This document shows, piece after piece, positions 55,279-64,000 of a stretch of 64,000 bases of DNA. The first letter of the stretch is position 1. The number at the start of each line of letters is the position of its first letter. The DNA is taken from contig NC_072895.1 in NCBI RefSeq assembly GCF_027943255.1, forward strand, positions 84,942,001 through 85,006,000. The letters run 5' to 3'. A program made the position numbers and the translations under genes. The notes beneath the pieces are model-generated. The model was not told the DNA's origin. It was given only the letters and a program-made list of their open reading frames with translations, and ran no database searches. The DNA comes from Anastrepha obliqua. Its lineage: Eukaryota; Arthropoda; Insecta; Diptera; Tephritidae.

Positions 55279-55552
55279 ATGATTGTGGCGCAAAATTAAC
55301 CAACCTATTTGAAAATGTATAATTTTTGCAAATGAGTGAGCTGCAGTGTACAAACAGATAAGTAACGGAGCGCGTAGTGTCAAAGTAAAGATTTCCATTG
55401 CTAAAAACCATTTGTGTCTTTTTAGTAAAAAAGGTATTCAGAACAAAATTAAATATTTTTTTTATATCCTTGTTCACTCCGCTCAGGAGCATAGAGCTCC
55501 GACCAGATTCTTCCATCGTACACGCTTCTGCGCTATTGTTTTTGCACCGTCC

Positions 55553-56180
55553 GGTTTTTGCATCCTGGTTACACAGATTTCCAATGGCGCTAAGTTCGCT
55601 GCTTTGTATTGGTCAATCCAGAGCTGCAATTTTTCACCACTTTTTCTGCATGCTTGAGCTGGTTATCAGGCATGATAAACCAGTTTAGTGGCATGGACTC
55701 AAAGAAATATGGCTCCATCGCAAGATGGAAAAATATAAAGGTAAGCAAACTTATCCATATTCCCACTCATTCTTACTACTGGTCCAACTGCATTACAAAA
55801 ATTATCCCCAATATTCAAGTAACCCCTACCGTGCTTTACGGTCTTTGTTGTGTATCGGGAACTTAATATTTCATTCTTTTTGATGATGAACAAAAGTCTT
55901 CCCATCTGAAGCTATCATATTACTTTTAGTTTCGTCCATATAAAGTATTATTTTCCAGAGTTTTACATATTTGCGAAAGACAAACGCTACTCCACCTAAT
56001 CTTTTTCGGGAGTAACGGTTTTTCTGATGGCTCGCCCATACAATTTATTTTCACTAAGGCGCCTTCTCATAACTCTGCTTGATATACTCAGGCTATATTA
56101 CTCATTTATTTTCAGCGTTATCGCTTTACTTGGAAAACACTGCAGTAGCCTGCATTTGAATCTGATGGGCAGCTCCTTGC
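55553..56180 (-). pseudogene. Tc1-like transposase, decayed
   Basis: From 56060 leftward: LYGRAIRKTVTPEKD, then FRKYVKLWKIILYMDETKSNMIASDGKTFVHHQKE (first catalytic Asp in MDET), PIHNKDRKAR/TVKHGRGYLNIGDNF and GPVVRMSGNMDKFAYLYIF, then ESMPLNWFIMPDNQLKHAEKVVKNC (second Asp in MPDN). The third residue lies beyond the border with the segmental duplication and is missing. The N-terminal HTH above 56060 is too diverged to define. Confidence 0.75.
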
Positions 56181-56654
56181 AAAATATTCCTCCGCCAACC
56201 TTTCCTTTCAACTCGGGTCCATCCGTGAACAAGTTCACCAGGCCCTGTCTGTCAGAAGTTAAAAAAATTAAAAATGGCGGGTTTAATATAAGTCCATCGA
56301 TCACGATGTAGAGGATATAAAAGGTGACGTCTTCTCTCTTCAAACCAACTCTAATCAAAAATTGCAACTCAAGCTCCACCCTTGTGGCATCTTTTCATAG
56401 AAATTTTCTATTTTGGGAACAAGGAAAAGACGCAAGGTACCATGTCCAGCGAGTACGATGATTGAGGTAAGGTTACGGGGTTGTTCTTGGCCAAAAAGTT
56501 CAGGGGTTTTATTTTAGATTTTTTTCGTGTTTTGTTCGCAGAAAACCGCTCAGCACACCAAAATAGGTCTAACCTTTGTAATTGTCAAAAGCAAATTACA
56601 AATTTTATGTACGTTGCCCGCGAAACTTGAAGTCCCTTACTTTTCCTATAGGTT
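56181..56654. other. no recognised feature
   Basis: Short intergenic stretch, nothing recognised. Confidence 0.4.
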
Positions 56655-57850
56655 CTAGATCATTTCAGTAAATAATCAAAGACAAATTATATTTTGCCGT
56701 TAAACATTTCTTATGCTCTATCAACATGGATTTGCTCCGGGCAGATCTACGTTAACGAATTTAGCTGCCTTTACGGAGGATTGTTTGGACACATTTCAAA
56801 GGAGTTTCCAAATGGATACAATCTATAAGATTTTTCTAAAGCTTTTGATAGGGTATTCACCCCATATTAATACCTAAACTTGGCTTGGGGTTTCGGCTTT
56901 CACTCCGAATTTCTTAAGCAGTTAATTTCCTATCTTAATCATAGACACTGTGTCGTTCGACCTCATAAAGTATCGTCTTATTCTTTTATTGCTTCGTCTG
57001 GTGCTCCCCAAGGTAGTGTCCTAGGTCCGTTACTATTTATTCTCTTCATTAACGATATTTCTTCCTGTTTTTCATTGTGTAATTTTCTTTTATACGCGGA
57101 TGATCTAAAAATCTATTATGAAATTAAATGTCCAAAAGATTCATTCATTCTCCAGTATGGGTTGAACAACTTATATATGATAGTTGGTGTGTGCGTAATC
57201 GTTTGTTCCTAAACATTAGTAAATGTCACTATACTTCGTATGCGAAATGCGTACTACATAACAAACTCGCCACTAAAGACAATTAGTGAATTAAAATACC
57301 TGGGAGTTTATTTTGACGCCAACCTCTACTTCACCACCCCCATAAGCTATATTCTTTCTAAATCATTCGCAATGTTAGCCTTTATTCGTCGAAATAGTTC
57401 TTCGTTTTCTGATTCGTATACTCTCAAGCTGTTGTACTCGTTCTTAGTTCATTTTAGGTTATTCAATGGGGACCATTTCATTCAGTCTATATCAATAGAT
57501 TAGAGTCTGTTCGGAGAGCTTTTGTACGCTTTGCTTTCTGCTCGATGAAATTCCTTGATCCCATTCCGTCCTATCGTTCTTGTTGCTGATTAATTAATCT
57601 AATGTCCTTAGAGTCCAGGCGTCTTCTGTTGTCGATGTGTTTTGTCTTTGATATTTGTGCGGGCTCAATAGATTGTCCGTAACTGCACAATGGAATGAAT
57701 TTTAATGATCCCCCACGTATTTTTCGTTGTGCTGAATTGTTTTTTGTGGGCATTGCTAAAACCTTTTATGGAATGAATGCTTAGAGCAATTTAGAGCTTA
57801 TTCTTCTTCCTTAGACTTTGACTTTTCTTACTCTAAGTCTATTTTTAAAA
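56655..57850 (+). pseudogene. Jockey/CR1-like LINE reverse transcriptase
   Basis: QHGFAPGRSTLTNLAAFTED (56738 on), a damaged motif A (F.KAFDRV region), then LAWGFGFHSEFLKQLISYLN, FIASSGAPQGSVLGPLLFIL, FINDISSC and LCNFLLYADDLKIYYEIKCP (YADD intact, about 57090). After a frameshift: LKTISELKYLGVYFDANLYF and SKSFAMLAFIRRNSSSF (57270-57410), then the end region to about 57790. This is nearly the whole RT domain, with several frameshifts and no endonuclease. Confidence 0.8.
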
Positions 57851-57858
57851 AGTTACTC

Positions 57859-58170
57859 ATTCGGAAATCACAGAGAGAACGTCGGTTCGAATCTCGGTGA
57901 AAACACCAAAATTAAGAAAAACATTTTTCTAATAGCGGTCGGCCCTCGGCAGGCAATGGCAATCCTCCGAGTGTATTTCTGCCATGAATAAGCTCCTCAT
58001 AAAAATATCTGCCGTTGGGAGTCGGCTTGAAACTGTAGGTCCCTCCATTTGTGGAACAACATCAAGACGCACACCACAAGTACGAGGAGGAGCTCGGCCA
58101 AACAGCCAAAACGGGTGTAAGCGCCAATTATTATAAATATATATGTATATATAAATATATATGAATAGTC
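57859..58170 (+). repeat. tRNA-derived SINE, 5'-truncated before the A box
   Basis: Starts at CATTCGGAAATCACAGAG, keeps the B box (GGTTCGAATCTC), complete body with both hairpin arms, and 3' end CTCGGCCAAACAGCCAAAAC then GGGTGTAAGCGCCAATTATT and a TA tail. Confidence 0.9.
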
Positions 58171-58575
58171 TGTAGGCGTCTTGTTTGTTGATTAAATAAA
58201 TAAATAAATATGGATCTGCAAACATTTTACATTTTACTTTTTGAGCTCACCTCGTACGTGCACATATATAAGTACTTGTCCTAACCACTATTAATCCATA
58301 CCTCTTCTTCTCATTACACCTGGTTACAAAATTATAATCACACCATTATTTTTTGTGAGCATTTAGCTCTTACTACAACAAAAACCATATAGCACAGTAT
58401 TTCATCAGAACTTAAAATTTTTGTGCAAGAATTTTCAGAATTTTTCTGAGTACACAGTTTTATAGCTCATTGAATTTTGGCATAACAAAGTGAAACTTTC
58501 AAGTGGCTGTAAAATAATGTTGATTTTTGCCAATTTTTTTTCGCTGAGATGTCACGTATTTTCTTCCATACAAAG
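58171..58575. other. no recognised gene; short TAAA repeat
   Basis: A short TAAA-type microsatellite (58191-58210) and AT-rich spacer. Confidence 0.45.
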
Positions 58576-58577
58576 TA

Positions 58578-59836
58578 CCCGGTTGTTCAATAAGTTTGCG
58601 GTTCGATAAAAAAGAGCATTGCTACTGCCTAATTTTTTTTTTTGCTATGTTGGTACACTCTTCATATGAACGGATGTAAAGTTTTATTGCAATCTGTCTA
58701 CTCATTCTTTGATTACAAGCCATTTAGTACCGACGTGTTGCAGTATTTTCTGCAATGGAAAAAATTAAGAATCGTGCGGTGATTGAATTTTTATTTTCGG
58801 AAGGTTTAAAAGCAAAGGAAATTTATGAACGAATGTTGAAAGTGTACAAGGACTTTTCGCCATCAATTAGTACAATCGAAAGATGGGATGCTGAATTTAA
58901 ACGTGGCCGTACTTGCCTTGCAGACGATCCACGCCAAAGACGTCCAAAAACAGCAACAGCAATAACACTAAAAATTATTGAAAAAATACAGAAAATCCTA
59001 TTGGAAAATCCTCAAGTGACTGAAAGAGATTTAGTAGAAGCCCTAGGCATCTCATTGGGTGGTGCAAGCAATATTTTGACTGACGTATTGGGTTTCCGAA
59101 AGCTGTGTGCACAATGGCTGCCGCATTCGTTACCAGTGGAACTAAAAAACACATTCGAATGGGACTCTCTCAGCAAAATTCAGAGCGTTTTCGAAAGGAT
59201 ACAATGGATTTTGTGTGGCGATTCCTAACTGTGGATAAGACTTGGGTCAATCACCATGATCCCAAATCAAAACAAGGGGCTAAAGTGTGGTGTGAACCTG
59301 GTTCTTGGACTCCGAAACGAGTTCGTGCCCAGAAATCAGCCAAGAAGGTGTTAGCATCAGTTTTTTGGAATGCGTAAGGAATTTGTGGACTAATTGCAAA
59401 CTGGTAAAACAATAAATTCTAAACTGATCAACTGAAGAAAAAAAATCGTACAAAAAGACACAGTTTGCAAAGGAAATCAATTATTTATCATCAGGACAAT
59501 GCAACGTGTCGCAAGAGCATTTTGATAATGGCTAAAAACCATGAATTAAGTAAATCCATATTCACCAGATTTGGCCCCTAGCGGTTTCCATCTGTTGCCA
59601 GACCTAAAAAAATGCATGCACGGAAAGCGTTTTTCATCAAATGATGAGGTCAAAACAACTGTGGAAGCGTATTTTGTGGTCCTTTCAGCTTTTCACTTCA
59701 GGAATGGAATTCATAAATTGGAATCTTATTTGAACAAGTGTATTGATGTTCAGGAGGACTATGCTGAATGATAAAGTGTATTTCAAATTATAAAATTGTG
59801 TTTTTCTTATCGAACCGCAAAACTTATTGAACCTAC
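58578..59836 (+). mobile_element. irritans-type mariner, ends intact, dead
   Basis: The left end GGTTGTTCAATAAGTTTGCG continuing GTTCGATAA, and the inverted right end GGTTCAATAAGTTTTGCGGT continuing TCGATAA, form an inverted repeat of about 30 bp. TA lies outside (58576-58577 and near 59837). At about 1.26 kb it is of full mariner length. Confidence 0.85.
58755..59771 (+). pseudogene. irritans-type mariner transposase, third catalytic Asp replaced
   Basis: MEKIKNRAVIEFLFSEGLKA then EIYERMLKVYKDFSPSISTI and a paired HTH through ILTDVLGFRKLCAQWLPHSL. A frameshift near 59150-59215 leads to FLTVDKTWVNHHDPKSKQGA (position of the first Asp; TxDKTW) and KKVLASVFWNA then a stop. Damaged LFII.TMQRVAR corresponds to LFHQDNAPCHxS (second Asp region, out of frame). 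Next comes PYSPDLAPSGFHLLPDLKKC, where the third catalytic Asp of APSDF is Gly. The C-terminus KCIDVQEDYAE is at 59735-59770. Closest to the Hsmar2/irritans type from memory. Confidence 0.85.
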
Positions 59837-61509
59837 TAGGTAGTTCATGCTCAATTTTTTTTTAGTATATGGAGGAAAAAGCCTGGCACCGTCAACAAAA
59901 GGATTCCAAAAAAATCAATGGTAGTTTGTATGGACTTAAGACTTGCCTTTTTGGGAAGAAATCGTGAGCTACGAATTAATAGTGTTTAAGGCAGGTATCT
60001 ACTTAGTCGTATATAAGCCGATATGTTCTTTTGAAAATTCTTGATTGCATTACCATTTTCGGCCTCACAATTGTTCAGTGCTATCTTCCTATGCATGCAT
60101 GTGTCGCTCATGAAAGTCCTTGAAAACGGATACGTTCAACAAAGTTAAAAGCTCGCTTCACTCATACATGCACGCAGCAGTAAAACTACAAACACGATTT
60201 TACGACTACAATACGAACAAGTAGTTCAACAAGCGTCGGAAATATCACAAGTTTTATCAATAAAATATCGGGCGAAAAAAGCAGCAAAATGCTTTAGTTT
60301 TATATTCAAAGCGATCCGATGCATGTCATAAACGTACATCCGCGTTTAAGTGCATGTGCAAGTGGGTATGTGTGTGTGCGTTCATTGCGATTGCATGCAA
60401 TAAAAGAACTTTGTTTTGTACTACAGCACATGTCAGCCAACACCCACACACTTACGCGCACACACATCCCCTCACAAAGTAGCAATAACATTGAAATAAT
60501 GCCATCACTATCAGTTTAGTTAGTAAGTGTTTTTCAATACGAATACAAAACAAACTGTTCGGCGCTTTCTGCCCTGGCTTTGCTGCATGTCCTTGATACA
60601 CTTTGGTGCACAGGCCTGTAAGCATTACTTGCCTTCTTTCCGGCAGTTCAAGTGCTCATTGCACTTTGTGTATTCGAACATCTGTGCGAGTGGCATATCT
60701 GCAATTCCCATGATTGGGTGGCACGAGAGTACTCAACTACATGTAAAGTGAGTGTGAATGTGCGTTGTCGGTAGAGAAGCACCTGGTGCACTGCTGCACC
60801 ATGGCCAAAGTCAACAAATGTCATGTGCAAATTAATACAATTGTTCACACACATTTATGTATATACACACATACATACATATGTCAGAATGCGATTACAC
60901 GCTTGACCTTCATTTTCGATCATATCCGTACAAAGCACACAAAAGCAGCTGAAGCATACCTGCATTTAGTAGAGCGAAAATAATATCAGCTATGCAAAAG
61001 TTAAATAGTACAGTTATTATTTCCAGGTAATTTATATACGCATTTATGTGCACACATACACACATTTAAAACTAGAAACCAATCTGAGCATAATCTCTGC
61101 TCTTTGAAATTCTTAACTCAAAGGAGTGCATTTAGGCACTGTCAGAAATTATATTTTTATTATGTTGAAGGAAATTATTTAGGGAAATTATATCATTTAA
61201 GCTCCTCCTTGAATCTCCTCACAAAGAAACCGTCTGCCATTCGGAGGAGGGATAAAACTGCCTTCATTTCCGATTTTCAAACAAAATTACAATAATTTCG
61301 TTTTCTTCAGGAGTTGTCTGTTAGCCTTTCCTGACATTTTACACTCGATATTTGTTGGCGAATTCTTTTCTTACAAAAACTGCAATAACTCAAATTTTCA
61401 TTTAAAAATTATTCATGAATTTTTACTATGTCATAAATTAATCGAAATTCCGAAGTGTTGTGTTCAATTTTTTTCAAACGGCATTTAGTGTTTTTCATCA
61501 ATCCGCTAT
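59837..61509. other. unique-looking noncoding sequence
   Basis: No transposon hallmark or coding run recognised. CACACA/CATACA-type short repeats lie near 60440-60470 and 60850-60880. Confidence 0.4.
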
Positions 61510-63030
61510 ATGAAGGTTGCCTTTCACATTTTGCGCCCAATAATGAAAGCACAGTCAAATAATAAAAAAAAAAATGATTTAATTGTTTTTCAAAATATTT
61601 TTTTTTTTTGGAAGTCAATACACTTCTGCATTCGCTTGAAGCAATACTTTTGCTACTCAGAAGTGAATAACTCCAAAATGAGCTGTTTGAAGGTTTCACC
61701 GGCTTCTTCAGGCGTTGAAAAGCGTGAACTCCGCACTTCATTTTTGATGTTCAAGAACGAAAAGAAATCATTAGGGGTCAATCCCTGATAAGGTGGAAGA
61801 CCCATTAATACGAGATTTTGAGTACTTAAAAGTTCTCTTAATGCAGAAACGTGGACGATGACAATATCCGATGAAGCGTCACTTGAAGCGTTAGAGAGAA
61901 AGATTCTGCGGAAGATTTTTGGACCTTTGCACGTTGGCAACGGCGAATATCGTAGGCGATGTAAAAATGGGCTGAATGAGCTTTACGACGACATAGACAC
62001 AATGCAGCGAATAAAGATCCAGCAGTTACGTTGGCTGGGTCATGTCGTCTGAATGCATACAAACGCTCCGGCTCTCAAAGTATTCGATGCAGTACCAGCT
62101 GGTGGTAGCAGATGAAAAGGAAAGCCTCCTCTGCGTTGGAAAGATCAGGTGGAGAACTTGGACTTGGCTTCACTTGGTGTGTCCAACTGGCGCTGATTAG
62201 CACCAGAAGAAAATGCTAGCGCGCATTGCTAAACTCGGTCAAGATCGCGTAGACTGTTATCGCGCCAATTAAGAAGAAGAGCTCTCATCGTGAGAACTCT
62301 CATTGGCTTGGTGAACGATGATTCATCTTCGGCGATTGATTTTTCTTAATTAGCTGAAAACTTTTGGTAAACAGATGAATTGACTGTTATAAGTTTTTCT
62401 GGTGGTACGAGTACAGCTGGAACATGACCAGATTTTTCGGATATATAGGCGACCATTTCATTTGAGGTGCTTCCTACGCGAACAATTTTTATTTGATTTA
62501 GCTCGTCTTGGAATGACATACTGTCGATTGTTGTTCTGTTCCAACTCTTATGTACAGATCGAAAGTTCGTCACCTGTTACAATGTCATAGTCGTATTTCG
62601 AAGAATCGCGGTTGCATTTCCTGAACATGAGCAACGTGATTGTCAAATTATGCGGTATTCAACCAGAACAAACCTTCTTGATGACCAAATGTTCATGCAA
62701 TATTAAATACATGCCGATTCCACTCAGCTGGTTTCAAGAATCCCTCTATCACATCTACAGTATCGATTGATCTCGCGCAACAACCAGTTTTGGACGGCCT
62801 CCACAAAATTCATCCTGCAAGCATCGACGGCCTAGTTAGTATTCGTTGTACCAGCGTTTCGTAGTGGCTAAGTGTGGCGCTTCAATGCCAAAAGTCGAAA
62901 TAAATAGATCAATGCACTCCTTCACTCACAAATTAATTCCATCTTTTAGACGAGATGGATTTTTCAACTCTCTGAAAAGAGAACAAATAGAGCTCGTAGG
63001 TGAAAATGTTATGTGTAAGTTTATGCTAAA
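61510..63030 (-). pseudogene. mariner split by a LINE fragment
   Basis: On the minus strand, from 62570 leftward: DELSICT-type, SMSFQDELNQIKIVRVGSTS and VAYISEKSGHVPAVLVPPEK with TVNSSVYQ (region after the first catalytic Asp). After the LINE insertion (61856-62285) come LLSTQNLVLMGLPPYQGLTPNDFFSFLNIKNEV (third Asp in PNDFF), RFSTPEEAGETFKQLILELF and KRMQKCIDFQ. The second Asp block should lie near the insertion and is missing. The N-terminal half (62600-63000) is decayed. The DNA of the 3' end matches 1410-1860. Confidence 0.75.
61856..62285 (+). pseudogene. RTE-like LINE 3' end inside mariner
   Basis: The best coding remnant of this LINE: DEASLEALERKILRKIFGPL, then HVGNGEYRRRCKNGLNELYD, DIDTMQRIKIQQLRWLGHVV, a stop, NAPALKVFDAVPAGGSRxKGKPPLRWKDQVEN and LGVSNWR.LAPEENASAHC. 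The 3' end reads CTCGGTCAAGATCGCG then GTTATCGCGCCAATTAAGAA and an AAG-type tail. It is about 430 bp, 5'-truncated as usual for target-primed insertion. This LINE supplies the tail compared with the SINE. Confidence 0.9.
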
Positions 63031-63472
63031 AATAAAAAATAGTTTAAAAAAACTAAAAAACACGCTTTTATTGCCAATCGAACTAAAAAGTATAAAATAA
63101 ATGTAATTCAAATTAGAGTTAAAAGCGTGGGATGCTTGATATAGTAAATATTACAATCATTCTATTGGCAACTACCTATGTGCAGAGGGTTATGAAAGTG
63201 AAGCAAAATGCATCCCACGCTTTTAACTCTAATTTGAATTACTCTATTTGTATCTTAATTTTTATTATAATTCTGTTCTGAGGTAGTTGACTATGACTGA
63301 TCCTTCGATTTGCTATTACTTCATTATAGGTCCCTTTGTCATTAAAATTTATTTTATACTTTTTAATAAAAGCGTGTTTTTTAGTTTTTTTAAACTATTT
63401 TTTATTTTCTACTTTTTAGTTCGATTAGCAAAAAAGGGTGTTTTTTAGTTTTTTTTTTTAACTATTTTTTAT
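63031..63472. repeat. nested palindrome with three related arms
   Basis: Inner arms: GTAATTCAAATTAGAGTTAA then AAGCGTGGGATGC at 63103-63135, inverted perfectly at 63210-63242 (33 bp, 140 bp overall). Outer arms: 63031-63102 (with AGTTTAAAAAAACTAAAAAA then CACGCTTTTATTG) are inverted at 63349-63407 with a 12-bp gap, and a further tandem copy of that arm lies at 63408-63472. This looks like a small TA-flanked MITE inserted near or within another inverted structure. Confidence 0.85.
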
Positions 63473-63649
63473 TGTGAATGAAAATTGTTGTTATCATTGC
63501 AGTCAGTGAATTAATGATTCGATATATTCGTGTTACATTTAATTCCTTTCTTATCGACTGTGAGTCTAAAGCTATGCAGTTATCGGCCGTGATAAAGAAG
63601 TAATAGGGATGAAGAACTTATTTCGTGAAGGGAGCCTGAGAAACGGCTA

Positions 63650-64000
63650 CCCCACTCCACTGGCCAGTTTTTTCGATTTTCGTGGTGTGGTGCACTATGA
63701 ATTCCTTCCACCTGGCCAAGGAATATTATTTGAGCGTTATGCGTCGTTTACGTGAAGCAATTCGTCTAAAAAGACCAGAATTATGGGCCAACAACTCTCG
63801 GTTTTTGCATCACGATAATGCACCGTCTCACACTACACTCGTTCTTCGTGACCATTTCGCCAAAAATTCCACGCATATCGTTCCGCAACCACCGTATTCA
63901 CTTGATTTGGCTCCGTGTGACTTCTGGCTATTCCCAAAACTCAAGAGACCACTCCGGGAAACGCGTTTCGAGTCGATTGAGGAGATAAAAGCTGAATCGA
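63650..64000 (+). pseudogene. mariner transposase running off right edge
   Basis: FFDFRGVVHYEFLPPG, a short deletion causing a frameshift, KEYYLSVMRRLREAIRLKRP, NNSRFLHHDNAPSHTTLVLR (second catalytic Asp), YSLDLAPCDFWLFPKLKRPL (third Asp), RFESIEEIKAES to the window edge. Same general group as the mariners at 22.4 and 33.5 kb. The N-terminal half and first Asp are absent upstream. Confidence 0.85.

Larger units (their letters stand above)
54242..55552 (+). repeat. segmental duplication, derived copy with insertion
   Basis: Direct-orientation copy of 51112-51917 with few substitutions. Two later events are visible: a DD41D-type element inserted at a TA run (54459-55000), and a deletion of about 47 bp that removed the A-box end of the SINE between two AAT triplets. 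Both borders cut LINE sequence that continues in the other copy. Confidence 0.95.

Noticed and set aside
55346..55657. 103-codon plus-strand frame, with a near copy at 51718-51924
   Set aside because: The similarity between the two comes from the segmental duplication. They are antisense to a LINE 3' end, so repetition does not show coding.
60306..60519. Overlapping ORFs on both strands with periodic H/T/C residues
   Set aside because: They arise from CACACA-type repeats and have no recognisable domain.
1..64000. CRISPR arrays, bacterial operons or ribosome binding sites
   Set aside because: No regularly spaced repeat array is present and all content is eukaryotic transposon-like, so bacterial features do not apply.

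Overview
This is eukaryotic, AT-rich, gene-poor DNA whose recognisable content is almost entirely decayed transposable elements. I could not identify a single convincing host protein-coding gene, exon, tRNA or rRNA. The mix of elements (mauritiana-, irritans- and cecropia-like mariners, DD41D elements like 'rosa' of Ceratitis, Tc1-like, piggyBac-like, a Helitron, R1/LOA-, Jockey/CR1- and RTE-like LINEs, and a very abundant tRNA-derived SINE) suggests a higher fly, with a tephritid fruit fly as my best guess. That assignment is inference from element families recalled from memory, not from any host gene.

Layout. 1-3.3 kb: an irritans-type mariner cut by the window edge, a jockey-like LINE end, a mariner 3' end, and a nearly intact 1281-bp mariner (1975-3255) with one premature stop. 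4.2-13 kb: R1/LOA-type LINE pieces on both strands, a Tc1 end, other LINE pieces, a SINE with a perfect 17-bp target duplication, and a broken mariner. 13.9-20 kb: a complete but dead DD41D element (13947-15244), a mariner (15.7-16.7 kb) and a complete Tc1-like element (18580-19896). 20.8-23.6 kb: a piggyBac-like element carrying a nested SINE and a nested mariner. 24.0-25.5 kb: a Helitron with a helicase remnant and a nested SINE. 26-35 kb: SINEs, LINE ends and a mariner with about 170-bp inverted ends. 35.5-36.3 kb: a TTAA-flanked MITE. 36-38.9 kb and 43.8-45.8 kb: mostly unique-looking noncoding DNA. 39-43.8 kb: LINE RT, a second mariner sharing a deletion with the 12-kb copy, an old SINE, and a DD41D fragment abutting a LINE. 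46-49 kb: nested SINEs, LINE pieces, a shared 69-bp repeat and a degraded MITE with an internally deleted mariner. 50.6-56.2 kb: LINE pieces and a 0.8-kb direct segmental duplication, one copy of which later gained a DD41D insertion. 56.6-59.8 kb: a Jockey/CR1-like RT, a SINE and an irritans-type mariner. 59.8-61.5 kb: unique-looking DNA. 61.5-64 kb: a mariner split by a LINE, a nested palindrome and a mariner running off the edge.

How the parts relate. The SINE has an RNA polymerase III A and B box, a body that can fold into serial stem-loops, and a 3' tail that aligns without gaps to the 3' end of an RTE-like LINE found six times here. That is the classic sign of a SINE/LINE partnership and is the most interesting signal in the window. 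The DNA transposons are all non-functional as read here. Several are deletion derivatives that could only have moved by using transposase supplied in trans.
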